Part shown: positions 7,699-16,460 of the stretch, one piece after another | How positions within the stretch are numbered: position 1 is the first letter of the stretch | How the letters are laid out: each line of letters begins with the position of its first letter | NCBI GenBank assembly: GCA_001804805.1 | Contig: MHBH01000068.1 | Span: 59,505-123,504 of the forward strand | DNA from: Lentisphaerae bacterium GWF2_49_21 | GTDB taxonomy: Bacteria > Verrucomicrobiota > Lentisphaeria > Victivallales > GWF2-50-93 | Length of the DNA stretch: 64,000 nt | Direction: 5' to 3' | Position numbers and translations under genes: made by a program | Notes under the pieces: model-generated | Seen by the model: only the letters and a program-made list of their open reading frames with translations | What the model was told of the DNA's origin: nothing | Database searches by the model: none

Positions 7699-8180
7699 TT
7701 TTCAACCTCCTTGAGAATCATGAGCTCGATTGGCGTGGTCAAAACCGGCACAGACAATCCGAGCAACGTGTTAATGTGCCTAATATGTTCAAACTTGTTC
7801 GCATTTGCAAGGTGTGAACAATTCCAAGTAAGAAGAAAGTGGCAGTTGTGATATGATGCAAGGGACAGATGAATCGCATCGCCCTTGGGATTACTCGGCA
7901 TAAGCTTATTGGATACATAGGATTCTACAATCCTTCCGATATTCTCATCAATAGGCAGAATCGGTATTTTTGAAATCAACTCAAGGGCTTGTTTTTTATT
8001 GGGATGATTTCCACCTTGGAGTTCTTCTATTACTGGCAAGCTTGTAACAAGTTCGAATTTCGTCCGACAATGATTCCACCAGTCAATAGTCCAGTTCCTC
8101 CTGGCCACCATGTCAGGCTGAGTCCTGATTTCAAAGTAAAAACTCGGAATCGTGGTTTCTATGTATACCCTTGGCTTCAT
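7695..8180 (-). CDS. PIN-domain protein (VapC-like ribonuclease toxin)
   Basis: A 161-residue PIN domain. Visible acidic positions are in VYIETT (E8 in place of the usual Asp), VIEEL, KGDAIHLSLA and the final TWNCSHL, where an Asn replaces the common Asp; this is typical of the MKPRVYIETT subgroup. PIN toxins cut RNA in the cytoplasm when freed from the antitoxin. The downstream 54-aa gene overlaps it by four bases. AT-rich and in accessory DNA, so likely acquired. Confidence 0.75.
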   Translation of the reverse strand: MKPRVYIETTIPSFYFEIRTQPDMVARRNWTIDWWNHCRTKFELVTSLPVIEELQGGNHPNKKQALELISKIPILPIDENIGRIVESYVSNKLMPSNPKGDAIHLSLASYHNCHFLLTWNCSHLANANKFEHIRHINTLLGLSVPVLTTPIELMILKEVEK

Positions 8181-8238
8181 TCATCCCCCATACTTTGTAA
8201 TTTGAACCTATCATTAATAATCTTGAAATCAAGGAGTA

Positions 8239-8265
8239 ATAAATATTCGCTGCGTGAATATTTAT
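8239..8265. repeat. AT-stem hairpin (ATAAATATTC)
   Basis: 10-bp arms ATAAATATTC / GAATATTTAT around GCTGCGT, upstream of the PIN gene. The rest of the 8181-8509 spacer holds a decayed GGAGGGCGG-type two-hairpin element (about 8350-8445); no gene is seen. Confidence 0.55.
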
Positions 8266-8509
8266 AATCTTGAATTATTGTTACTTATCATTATGACATG
8301 AATAATCTTACTAATAGTCTCGAAATAGAATAGAGTTCCAAAATAACGGAGGGCGGACTTTCCAGTTCGCGGGTTGAAAAATGAGCCTGCGAATTAGGGC
8401 AGCCCAACGGGATGGCAGCGAAGCGTCAAACCCGCGCTCCTTTGAAGAGGAAATACCTCGTAATTATTATGAGACGACTAGTAATAGAAATTTACAAAAG
8501 CGAAACACC

Positions 8510-8731
8510 ATGAATGCCATAGTCTCTGAAAAAGGACAAGTCACAATACCCAAGATTCTCAGGAACCAGCTTGGAATAAGATCCGGAACAGTGCTTGACT
8601 TCCGTGAAGAAGATGGAAGACTTGTGGCAATCAAGCAGGCCGTTAAAGACACAGTAACATCCGCAAGAGGTTGCCTCAAATCCAGAAAAAGGACAGATGC
8701 AGTGATCAGGGAAATGAGAAAAAGCTCTTGA
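8510..8731 (+). CDS. AbrB/MazE-type antitoxin or transcription factor, without a toxin partner
   Basis: A 73-residue swapped-hairpin DNA-binding protein: MNAIVSEKGQVTIPKILR, then the L-G-I-x-x-G-x-x-L-D-F run. It is complete, and the tail RKRTDAVIREMRKSS would normally contact a VapC toxin. However, the next gene is rnhB on the opposite strand, so no toxin follows. The longer upstream frame is just repeat DNA. Either an orphan antitoxin or a stand-alone regulator. Confidence 0.75.
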   Translation: MNAIVSEKGQVTIPKILRNQLGIRSGTVLDFREEDGRLVAIKQAVKDTVTSARGCLKSRKRTDAVIREMRKSS

Positions 8732-8733
8732 TA

Positions 8734-8761
8734 ATAAATTTTCCACAAGGTGAAAATTTAT
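8734..8761. terminator. Hairpin shared by abrB-like gene and rnhB
   Basis: 10-bp arms ATAAATTTTC / GAAAATTTAT plus inner CAC/GTG. It starts 3 bases after the abrB-like stop, and the rnhB stop codon (8758-8760) lies inside its right arm, so one hairpin serves both convergent genes. Confidence 0.65.
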
Positions 8762-9441
8762 GACAGTGTGAACTCCCCCTGGGATGGCGGCGGATTGATA
8801 ATGTCCCTTACCGGGGCGAATGATTTCCTGTGGATCGGGCATGGGCCGTGCTTCTTCAAAGCATTGAGATGGTCTTCAGTCCCGTAGCCCTTGTGCCTTT
8901 CGAATCCGTACTGGGGATATTTCTCCGCATACATCATCATGATCCCGTCCCTGTGGACTTTCGCAAGAATGCTTGCGGCTGCGATACTCGCAGATTTTGT
9001 GTCACCCTTGACGATGAAATTGCATTTGACCGGCAGGTTCGGGACCTTTAGTCCGTCGACCAATGCGATCTGTGTCTCTGGAAGTTCCAGCAGTGCGTTC
9101 CGCATTCCGAGATGGGTGGCCCTGAGGATGTTGATCTTGTCTATTTCGTCTGACTGCACTTCGCAGACGGCATATCTGATGCCGGGAAGATCCAGGATCC
9201 TCCTGCGAAGTCCGCAGCGCTCCTTTTCGGTGAGCTGCTTGGAATCGTTGACGGGTGGAATCCGGGAATCTTTTGGGAATATGACCGCGGCTGCGACAAC
9301 CGGTCCTGCGAGAGGTCCTCTGCCGGCCTCATCGACGCCGGCTATAAATGTGGTCCCCGACTGCCACAGCTTCCTTTCGAAAGCCAGCAGCCTGGAATAA
9401 TGTCCGAGAAAATCAGGCCTTGGCTGCTTCTGCCTGGGCAT
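8758..9441 (-). CDS. rnhB: Ribonuclease HII
   Basis: Removes RNA from RNA:DNA hybrids and single ribonucleotides from DNA. The motifs [17 protein letters not shown] (catalytic DE), [26 protein letters not shown] and HKGYGT are all present. I take the ATG at 9441 ([11 protein letters not shown]), which overlaps the end of rplS by 29 bases; the upstream extension is unsupported. Last gene of the rpsP operon. One copy of TGCGA-N3-TCGCA lies in the gene at 8980. Confidence 0.95.
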   Translation of the reverse strand: MPRQKQPRPDFLGHYSRLLAFERKLWQSGTTFIAGVDEAGRGPLAGPVVAAAVIFPKDSRIPPVNDSKQLTEKERCGLRRRILDLPGIRYAVCEVQSDEIDKINILRATHLGMRNALLELPETQIALVDGLKVPNLPVKCNFIVKGDTKSASIAAASILAKVHRDGIMMMYAEKYPQYGFERHKGYGTEDHLNALKKHGPCPIHRKSFAPVRDIINPPPSQGEFTLS

Positions 9442-9784
9442 CGTATCTCTGTTCCTTGAGACGCGCTGATTTTCCGACTTTTTCCCTGAGGTAGTAGAGT
9501 TTTGCACGGCGTACTTTTCCGTGTCTTTCGACTTCTATCTTGTCGATTCTCGGTGAGTTGAGCGGGAATATGCGTTCCATGCCCTGGCCGAATGCGATCC
9601 TGCGGACCGTGAATGTCTCTCCGATTCCGGAACCTTTGCGTGCAATGACTGTTCCCGCGAAGACCTGGACGCGTTCGCTGTCGCCTTCCTTGATCTTTGA
9701 ATAGACTTTCACTGCGTCGCCCGGAACGAACTCGGGCAGGTTTTTCTTGCACTGGCTGGCCTTGATCTTATCCATGATGTTCAT
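9413..9784 (-). CDS. rplS: 50S ribosomal protein L19
   Basis: A 123-residue protein at the subunit interface. The core is [16 protein letters not shown]...[25 protein letters not shown]...[14 protein letters not shown], classic for L19. Several ATGs are near the start; 9784 has GAGGAG ten bases upstream and is preferred to 9793. Follows trmD and overlaps rnhB. Confidence 0.96.
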   Translation of the reverse strand: MNIMDKIKASQCKKNLPEFVPGDAVKVYSKIKEGDSERVQVFAGTVIARKGSGIGETFTVRRIAFGQGMERIFPLNSPRIDKIEVERHGKVRRAKLYYLREKVGKSARLKEQRYDAQAEAAKA

Positions 9785-9807
9785 ATCAGTCATTCTCCTC
9801 TGTATTT

Positions 9808-10488
9808 TTATTTTTTCGCCGGTCGAATCAGATCCGGCCTGACTTTTTTTGTTTTCCTGAGCGCCTGCTCTTTTCTCCATTTTTCAATCTGTCCGTGATT
9901 TCCGGAGAGAAGGACATCAGGCACTTTCATTCCCCTGAACACTTCCGGCCTCGTGTACTGCGGATATTCGAGCAGTCCCTCGCTGAACGACTCGCTCACT
10001 CCCGATTCCTCGGATCCCAGCACTCCCGGCATGAGCCTGACCACTGCGTCAACCATCACCATCGCGGCGAGATTGCCGTTGGTCAGCACATAATCACCTA
10101 TCGAAATTTCGCGGGCCTCAAGGCCTTCGCGAACTCTTTCATCAATACCCTCATAATGGCCGCAGAGGAATATAAGATGTTTCAACTTCGAAAACTCCAT
10201 TGCGGTCTTCTGGGTGAACACTTCACCACCCGGGCCCGGCAGAACCACGCATGATTCGGCTGTCCTCAGGCTTTCCACGGCCTCAAAAATCGGTTCGGGC
10301 GTCATCAGCATCCCCGGTCCGCCGCCATACGGCTTGTCATCGACCGACCTGTGCTTGTCATGCGTGAAATCACGCAGGTCCACAGTATTTATCTCGACAA
10401 TCTTCCTCTTGACCGCCCTGGCGATTACGCTTTCAGCGAACGGCCCGAAGAACACCTGAGGAAAAATTGTGATGATATCTATTCTCAA
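9808..10488 (-). CDS. trmD: tRNA (guanine37-N1)-methyltransferase
   Basis: Methylates G37 of tRNAs to prevent frameshifting; a SPOUT-fold enzyme. Family motifs visible: [10 protein letters not shown] at the start, [34 protein letters not shown] and LEYPQYTRP. About 226 residues, normal. No ATG is available near the start. TTG codons at 10500, 10497 and 10488 are possible, and 10488 overlaps the khpA stop as TGATTTG, suggesting coupled translation. Start certainty is moderate. Confidence 0.95.
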   Translation of the reverse strand: MRIDIITIFPQVFFGPFAESVIARAVKRKIVEINTVDLRDFTHDKHRSVDDKPYGGGPGMLMTPEPIFEAVESLRTAESCVVLPGPGGEVFTQKTAMEFSKLKHLIFLCGHYEGIDERVREGLEAREISIGDYVLTNGNLAAMVMVDAVVRLMPGVLGSEESGVSESFSEGLLEYPQYTRPEVFRGMKVPDVLLSGNHGQIEKWRKEQALRKTKKVRPDLIRPAKK

Positions 10489-10489
10489 A

Positions 10490-10822
10490 TCACTCAACAA
10501 CCTCGACGGAGAACTTCTGCCCGAGGCGTCCGCCTGCTCCGCTTACAAGGGAACGGATCGCCATTATGGTCTTGCCGTTCTTCCCAATCACCTTGCCCAT
10601 ATCCTCTTTGGCGCAGTTGATCTTTATAAGTGTGGAATTCTCTAGCTTTTCGATTTCGACCCTGACAGCGTCCGGCTGGTCGACAAGTGCCCTGACAACA
10701 TAGTCAACAAAATTTTCGAGGTCGGCTGACCCCGCAGGAGTCTTCTTGTCAATGGATTTCGCCGCTGCTGGAGCTGAACTGCTGTCCTTCTTTCCGAACA
10801 TCTGCATCAATTTGCTTAACAC
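10490..10822 (-). CDS. khpA: KH-domain RNA-binding protein KhpA
   Basis: A small RNA chaperone-like protein usually encoded between rpsP and rimM/trmD. The C-terminal 75 residues carry a KH domain with the [10 protein letters not shown] (GxxG) loop followed by IRSLV. It is 110 residues, about 30 longer than usual because of an Ala/Ser/Lys-rich N-terminal extension. Starts at GTG 10822 with AAGGAA ten bases ahead. Lies between rpsP and trmD. Confidence 0.9.
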   Translation of the reverse strand: MLSKLMQMFGKKDSSSAPAAAKSIDKKTPAGSADLENFVDYVVRALVDQPDAVRVEIEKLENSTLIKINCAKEDMGKVIGKNGKTIMAIRSLVSGAGGRLGQKFSVEVVE

Positions 10823-10845
10823 GGTAGATTTTCCTTAAATTGTTT

Positions 10846-11160
10846 TCAGCTCTTTTTCTCTTCTTTTTTCTCTTCCTTCTTCTCGGCTTCAGCCTTGGGC
10901 TGTACCGCGGCGGCATCGGTTTTCCCGGCCTGCTTGCGCGCATAGTTGATCATGCTCTGGACCGTCTCCGAAGGCTTTGCGCCCTTGGACAACCAGTATT
11001 CGATCCTGTCCATGCGGATATTGCGCTCGTTCTTCACCGGATTGTAGGAACCTACCTCCTCGATGAAATTTCCGTCCCTCTGGTGGCGGATGTCTGCGAC
11101 TACAAGACGGAACCGGGGCTCGTTCTTGCCGCCCACTCTCTTCAACCTGATTCTTACCAT
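10846..11160 (-). CDS. rpsP: 30S ribosomal protein S16
   Basis: MVRIRLKRVGGKNEPRFRLV is the S16 start. Residues 1-85 form the conserved body, and a Lys/Glu tail (EKKEEKKEEKKS) extends it to 104. First gene of rpsP-khpA-trmD-rplS-rnhB. Confidence 0.97.
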   Translation of the reverse strand: MVRIRLKRVGGKNEPRFRLVVADIRHQRDGNFIEEVGSYNPVKNERNIRMDRIEYWLSKGAKPSETVQSMINYARKQAGKTDAAAVQPKAEAEKKEEKKEEKKS

Positions 11161-11334
11161 ACTGTCCTCTTTTTATCCCATATTTGTTGTTATTGCGCCT
11201 ATTTCCGCACTCCGGCGGACTGTGCCAGATTCCAGAACAGATGTCAAAAGCATCATAATTTACCTGTCCCGGGCACTGTTTCGAATCCAGAATCCCCTCC
11301 GGAAAAAGTGCGTCCATAAACACACAGGGGGCAT

Positions 11335-11340
11335 ACTATA
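11335..11340 (-). promoter_or_regulatory. Possible -10 box for the rpsP operon
   Basis: TATAGT on the minus strand with a weak TTGCAC 16 bases upstream. A start here would leave a leader of about 165 bases before rpsP, which contains a CCGC-cggagt-GCGG hairpin. Weak evidence. Confidence 0.3.
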
Positions 11341-11380
11341 ATGCATGTCGGGCTCAGTGCAACAGGGGTTTGTAAATTTG

Positions 11381-11457
11381 TCGCTTGAAATTGGAAACGG
11401 GGGTTTGGAGGCTGGAAACTTGATATTTGAAACTCGATACTTGAAACTGGAATTCGA
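11381..11457. repeat. Heptad array of eleven degenerate units
   Basis: TCGCTTG, AAATTGG, AAACGGG, GGTTTGG, AGGCTGG, AAACTTG, ATATTTG, AAACTCG, ATACTTG, AAACTGG, AATTCGA. It fills the middle of the 457-base spacer between rpsP and the UXS gene. The rest of the spacer holds other repeat fragments (GTTGGAGT type at about 11462; a GCCGGCGGGACGCC hairpin at about 11530) and, at 11590-11612, a 23-bp match to the right end of the GxxExxY cassette. Confidence 0.65.
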
Positions 11458-11617
11458 AATTAGTTGGAGTTCGTGACCACGTTGGCACGTGCCACAGTCA
11501 AGAAGGAATTTCTAATCACAAAGACAAATTGCCGGCGGGACGCCAGCGCTCCCATATCAATTTCAAATTCCCAGTAAAAGGCTCGAAATAGTCTGTGAAA
11601 GTCTGTGGCTAAAACTC

Positions 11618-12568
11618 TTACTTCTTCAGGATCGACTTGAAGTACGCGATGGTCTTTTCCAGTCCTTCATCGAGCGGGACTTTCGGATGCCAGTCGAGTA
11701 TCTTCTCGGCCTTGGAGATGTCGGGCTTCCTTCTGACAGGATCATCCTTGGGCAGTGGCTTATAGACAAGCTTGGACTTGGAATTCGTAAGCTTGATCAC
11801 TTTCTCCGCCAGTTCGATCATCGTGAACTCGCCAGGATTCCCGAGATTGATCGGTCCGGTGACTTCATGCGGAGTCGCCATCATCTTCACGAAAGCTTCT
11901 ATCATGTCGGAGACGTAGCAGAAGCTCCTGGTCTGCGAACCGTCACCATAAATAGTGATGTCCTCATTCTTCAGGGCCTGCACGATGAAGTTGCTCACCA
12001 CGCGACCGTCGTTGATCTGCATGCGGGGACCATAGGTGTTGAATATCCTGACAACTTTAATCGACACTTTGAGCTGCCTGTAATAGTCGAAGAACAGAGT
12101 TTCAGCACAGCGTTTCCCCTCGTCATAACAGCTTCTCGGGCCGATCGGATTGACATTGCCCCAATATTCCTCCTTCTGCGGATGGACGGCAGGATCGCCG
12201 TAGACTTCGGAAGTCGACGCCTGCATTATCGGGATATTGAGGCGCTTCGCCATGCCAAGAAGGTTTATCGCGCCGAGCACGCTTGTCTTCGTGGTCTGGA
12301 CAGGATCATGCTGGTAATGGACTGGCGATGCCGGGCATGCCATGTTGTAGATGGCGTCCACCTCGAGATATACCGGCCAGGTGATGTCATGACGGACAAG
12401 TTCAAAGCCGGAATGGTTGAGAAGGTGCCTGATATTCTCCTTGGAGCCGGTGAAGAAATTATCTAAACAGATCACATCGTGATCCTCGTCAAGAAGCCTC
12501 TCGCAGAGATGGGATCCGAGGAATCCGCCGCCGCCAGTTATCAGTATGGTCTGGTTTTTCCTGCTCAC
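11618..12568 (-). CDS. uxs: UDP-glucuronate decarboxylase (UDP-xylose synthase)
   Basis: Converts UDP-glucuronate to UDP-xylose with NAD as cofactor, supplying sugar for envelope glycans. A Rossmann GGGGFLG at 12-18, catalytic T/S-E region STSEVYGDP (119-126), and Y148-x-x-x-K152. NACPASPxxYQ-like [11 protein letters not shown] and [13 protein letters not shown] are family-specific. 316 residues, full length. Overlaps the upstream lipoprotein gene by four bases (ATGA), so co-translated. Confidence 0.93.
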   Translation of the reverse strand: MSRKNQTILITGGGGFLGSHLCERLLDEDHDVICLDNFFTGSKENIRHLLNHSGFELVRHDITWPVYLEVDAIYNMACPASPVHYQHDPVQTTKTSVLGAINLLGMAKRLNIPIMQASTSEVYGDPAVHPQKEEYWGNVNPIGPRSCYDEGKRCAETLFFDYYRQLKVSIKVVRIFNTYGPRMQINDGRVVSNFIVQALKNEDITIYGDGSQTRSFCYVSDMIEAFVKMMATPHEVTGPINLGNPGEFTMIELAEKVIKLTNSKSKLVYKPLPKDDPVRRKPDISKAEKILDWHPKVPLDEGLEKTIAYFKSILKK

Positions 12569-13164
12569 TTCTTCACCTCATTATGTTCATGTTTTATAAT
12601 GTCGATTAAAATTCCCTTTTTATTGAATATCACCCGGTCAGTATCCGTCTCATTCTCGAAATAAATCCAGGAGCTCTCATTTATATCCGGATTCCTGTGA
12701 GGAGGAGGATATCCATATGAAAGTATGACTTCGTTCCTGGTCATGCCCTTTTCAATCACCCCTTGCCTTATCTTCCCAAGGACTTCAGGATTTATCCCTT
12801 CAACAAGCTTTTCCGGCGTTTTCTTTGTGAAAAGCCTCCTGAAATGCTCTACAGGCCTCAGAACGAGTGTTTTTTTCATTGCCTTCAATTTAAATTGCTC
12901 GTTTGTCCTGATATCCTTGATGAGTATTTCATTATTGTAGGCTTCGATGATATCCACCTCTGTCCCAAAAGGCAGAAGCCGTCCTTGCCGGTAGTTCAGG
13001 TGGGTTATTTCATTATTTCCGTCAGCCCACATGTTATGTGCCGTATACAACTTTTCGCCAGGCTTCAGATCGAAGATCTTTTCAGTATCCAGCGGCCCCA
13101 GCGCGCAGGAAGACAGAAGGCATAGACTTACGATGGCAATGATGATGTCCAGTATTTTTTTCAT
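12565..13164 (-). CDS. Lipoprotein with SmpA/OmlA-like fold
   Basis: About 200 residues. [20 protein letters not shown] is a lipoprotein signal (LLSSC lipobox), so the protein is exported and anchored in a membrane. The C-terminal part has [16 protein letters not shown], resembling the G-M-x-x-x-x-V-x-x-x-x-G-x-P motif of the BamE/SmpA/OmlA fold. The upstream in-frame extension is not supported by signal placement. Coupled to the UXS gene; role unknown. Confidence 0.75.
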   Translation of the reverse strand: MKKILDIIIAIVSLCLLSSCALGPLDTEKIFDLKPGEKLYTAHNMWADGNNEITHLNYRQGRLLPFGTEVDIIEAYNNEILIKDIRTNEQFKLKAMKKTLVLRPVEHFRRLFTKKTPEKLVEGINPEVLGKIRQGVIEKGMTRNEVILSYGYPPPHRNPDINESSWIYFENETDTDRVIFNKKGILIDIIKHEHNEVKK

Positions 13165-13184
13165 ATTTATAATCCTACCAATCC

Positions 13185-13258
13185 AAGAACATGTCTTGCG
13201 ACATTGACTACAAACAAAAACGAAATTCGTCCGTAGTAAGCCCATGAGGGCTGTTCTT
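13185..13258. repeat. Two-hairpin element (AAGAAC/GTTCTT family)
   Basis: Outer ends AAGAACA and TGTTCTT; first hairpin ATGTC-ttgc-GACAT, second AGCCC-atga-GGGCT; middle ACTAC and GTAGT also pair. Compare 62860-62939, where the first stem is ACGTC-ttgc-GACGT (a compensatory change). Confidence 0.75.
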
Positions 13259-13364
13259 TTCCTTACATTACTTGCCGGAGGACTTAATTGCAATTTAGTG
13301 GACATTCAAATCGCAGGCTTGTGCTGGTAATTTTTTAGGATTTATCTATAATTCCACTTAGTGA

Positions 13365-16300
13365 TCACTCAATATCCTTGACTCTGGATTTCAGGAAGGT
13401 CTGGAGCTTCTCCATCCAGACATAGAAGACTGGTGTCGCGTAGAGTGTCAGTATCTGCGAGAATACTATTCCTCCGACGACCGTAACGCCAAGGGGCTGC
13501 CTGGCCTCGCATCCGAGGCCTGTGCCAAAGGCGAGAGGGATTCCGGCCATGAGCGCGGTCAAGGATGTCATCACGATCGGCCTGAACCTTAGGACGGATG
13601 CCTGTATTATGGAATCCTCCGGGGACAGTCCTTTGCGCCTGGCCTCGATCGCGAAGTCCACCATCATGATGCCGTTCTTTTTGACAATACCGACCAGCAT
13701 TATAAGTCCGATGAAGGCGTAGATTGAAAGATCGATCTTGAAAATCCACAGTGCGAACAGCGCTCCAAATCCCGCAAAGGGAAGAGCGGTAAGGATGGTA
13801 AGAGGATGGATGAAGCTCTCGTAGAGTATTCCCAGCACCATATATATTATGAATATGGTCAGGATCAGCAGGAGATCCATGCCCTTCATCGATTTCTGGA
13901 AGGCCTGCGCCACGCCCTGGAACGCGCCGGAAACCCCGGCTGGAAAAAACGGCTTGAGATCCTTTTCAATCGCCTCAACGGCCTTTCCAAGGGCTATGCC
14001 GGGCTTGAGATTGAACGAAAAAGTGACCGACGGAAGCTGTCCGGTATGATTCACCGACTGCGGGCCGGCGACAATCTTCCATTTGATAAGGACATCAAGC
14101 GGCACGAGCTGTCCGCTGTCCGAACGGACATACAGCAGCGAGAGGGCCTCAGGAGTCCCCCTCTTGGAAGGTTTAAGTTCCAAAAGTACCGGATACTCGT
14201 CGTCGGCGGCATATATTGAACTGATCTCCCTCGTGCCATATGCGCTGTAGAGCACATTTTCTATGTGTTCGATCGACACTCCATGTTTCGAGGCCTGGTC
14301 CCGGTCGATCTCAACATCCACCTGCGGAGTGGAGATCTGAAGGTCGCTCGAGATATCGATCAGTTCGTCCATGTTCGAAAGCCTGGCCTCCGCCACGGGC
14401 GCGAACTTGTACAATGCCTCCGTATCCGGACTCAGGAGCGTAAACTGATACTGTCCCTTTCCGCCTCTGGCGCCGATCTGTATTGGCGGAGGATTCTGGA
14501 TGAAGACCTTGATGCCGGGGACCACGGAAAGCTTCTTCCTGAGATCGGCAATGATCTCCTCGGCCCCCCTCTTCCTCTCCTTCTTGGGCTTGAGCGTGAT
14601 CATCATGAAGCCGTTGTTCATGGAGCCTGAATGGCCCCCGCCGCCCCCATGCCGCGACATGAAGGCACTGACCTCCGGAACCTCCTTCTGTATTATCTTC
14701 ACCAGGGAATTCATCCTCTCCCCCATCGCCTCAAAGCCGATCCCCTGTTCCGCCTCCGTGTTCACCATGATCCTGTCCTGATCCTCGTTGGGCACAAATC
14801 CCTTTGGCACCTCAAGGTAGAGCCATGTCATCGCAGCGATCACGGCGACGGAGATCACCAGGATTATCCAGGTGTTGTGGACACTCCAGGTCAGCGTCCT
14901 CGAATAGAAATGCGTTATGTGGCTCCAGAGCCCCCTCCGCCCCTCGGTCTTCTCCATGGCGTCCGCTATCCTCTTGGACATGAACCTCGATGAAAGCATG
15001 GGGATCAGGCTCAGCGCGACAACACCGGAAACAAGCACGGCAGTACCGATCGTCATCGAGAATTCGTTGAAGAGCCTGCCCACTACGCCACCCATGAAAA
15101 GGACGGGTATGAACACCGCCGAAAGCGACAAGGTCATCGATACGATCGTGAACGCGATCTCCCCGGAGCCTTCCAGCGCAGCCTTCATCGGGCTCTTGCC
15201 CATCTCATAGTGACGGAAGATGTTCTCCAAGGCGACTATCGCGTCATCAACGACGAAACCGAGCGACAGCGTAAGGGCCATCAGCGAGAGGTTGTCGAAG
15301 CTGTATCCGAGCAGGTACATTATGGAGAAAGTTCCGAGCAGGGAAAGCGGCAGCGACAGGCTGGGGATCAACGTGGCACGCAGGTTCCGCAGGAAGACGA
15401 ATATCACTGAGACCACAAGGCCCACTGTAAGGAGCATCGTGAACTTGACCTCGTCCGCCGAATTCTTGATCGTCAGCGACCTGTCGAAGAGCAGCTGTAT
15501 GGAAACGGAGGAAGGAATGGTGTCCTGCAGTTCAGGCAGAAGCGCCTTGACATCCTCGGCCACCTTCACGGTGTTCACGCCGGGCTGTTTCTGGACGGCC
15601 ATCACTATTGCACGCTGCTGTCCTTCCCTGGTGCAGTACCAGGCCGTCGACTTTTCATTCTCCACGCTGTCAAGGGCAACGCCGACATCCTCGAGCCTCA
15701 CAGGCTGTCCGTTGCGCTTGGCGATTATGATCCTCCTGTAGTCCTCGGCCTTCATCAGCTGCCCCTTGGGCTGTATCGTGAACATCCTGGTCTTCCCGTC
15801 GAAAACCCCTCCGGGCATGTTGACGTTGGCCGTCGAAATGGCCCTCTGCAGCTCGTCGATCCCTATGCCCATCGCAGCAAGGTTCTTCGGATCGACCTGT
15901 ATCCTCACCGCGTATTTCTGCGAACCATATATGTTCACCTGGGCGACGCCCGGCACCATCGATATCCTTGGCACAAGCAGGTTCTGCGCGAGCCTGTCCA
16001 CGTCGGACATGTTGAGCGTGGGGCTTGTCAGCGCTATGAACAGGATGGGGGTATCGGCGGGATTGACCTTCCTGTACGAGGGAGGGTTCGGCATGTCGGA
16101 AGGCAGGCCCCTCGAGGTCCTCGCGATGCACGACTGCACGTCCTGCGCCGCAGCATCAATGTTCACCTCCAGCGCGAACTGCAGTGTTATCTGCACGCCT
16201 CCGAGACTGCTCGACGAGGACATCGACTCGAGTCCGGATATGGTCGAGAACTGCTTTTCAAGAGGTGTCGCGACCGCCGAGGCCATTGTCTCGGGGCTCG

Positions 16301-16460
16301 CGCCAGGCAGGTTTGCAGACACCTGGATGACCGGATAATCAACATTGGGGAGATCGCTGACGGGGATCAGCGGATATGTCAGTATCCCGAAAAGAAGTAT
16401 GGCCGACGTAAGAAGCGTCGTCATCACCGGGCGTTTGATAAATGGGGACGATATGTTCAT
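13365..16460 (-). CDS. RND multidrug efflux transporter, AcrB/HAE1 family
   Basis: The inner-membrane proton/drug antiporter of a tripartite pump. 1031 residues, full length, with the start MNISSPFIKRPVMTTLLTSA and two repeats of six transmembrane helices each around large periplasmic loops. The TM4 relay LGFVVDDAIVALENI has the two essential Asp residues. NGIMMVDFAI and RFRPIVMTSLTAL are further family motifs. The start overlaps the adaptor stop by four bases. No outer-membrane channel gene follows. Confidence 0.96.
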   Translation of the reverse strand: MNISSPFIKRPVMTTLLTSAILLFGILTYPLIPVSDLPNVDYPVIQVSANLPGASPETMASAVATPLEKQFSTISGLESMSSSSSLGGVQITLQFALEVNIDAAAQDVQSCIARTSRGLPSDMPNPPSYRKVNPADTPILFIALTSPTLNMSDVDRLAQNLLVPRISMVPGVAQVNIYGSQKYAVRIQVDPKNLAAMGIGIDELQRAISTANVNMPGGVFDGKTRMFTIQPKGQLMKAEDYRRIIIAKRNGQPVRLEDVGVALDSVENEKSTAWYCTREGQQRAIVMAVQKQPGVNTVKVAEDVKALLPELQDTIPSSVSIQLLFDRSLTIKNSADEVKFTMLLTVGLVVSVIFVFLRNLRATLIPSLSLPLSLLGTFSIMYLLGYSFDNLSLMALTLSLGFVVDDAIVALENIFRHYEMGKSPMKAALEGSGEIAFTIVSMTLSLSAVFIPVLFMGGVVGRLFNEFSMTIGTAVLVSGVVALSLIPMLSSRFMSKRIADAMEKTEGRRGLWSHITHFYSRTLTWSVHNTWIILVISVAVIAAMTWLYLEVPKGFVPNEDQDRIMVNTEAEQGIGFEAMGERMNSLVKIIQKEVPEVSAFMSRHGGGGGHSGSMNNGFMMITLKPKKERKRGAEEIIADLRKKLSVVPGIKVFIQNPPPIQIGARGGKGQYQFTLLSPDTEALYKFAPVAEARLSNMDELIDISSDLQISTPQVDVEIDRDQASKHGVSIEHIENVLYSAYGTREISSIYAADDEYPVLLELKPSKRGTPEALSLLYVRSDSGQLVPLDVLIKWKIVAGPQSVNHTGQLPSVTFSFNLKPGIALGKAVEAIEKDLKPFFPAGVSGAFQGVAQAFQKSMKGMDLLLILTIFIIYMVLGILYESFIHPLTILTALPFAGFGALFALWIFKIDLSIYAFIGLIMLVGIVKKNGIMMVDFAIEARRKGLSPEDSIIQASVLRFRPIVMTSLTALMAGIPLAFGTGLGCEARQPLGVTVVGGIVFSQILTLYATPVFYVWMEKLQTFLKSRVKDIE

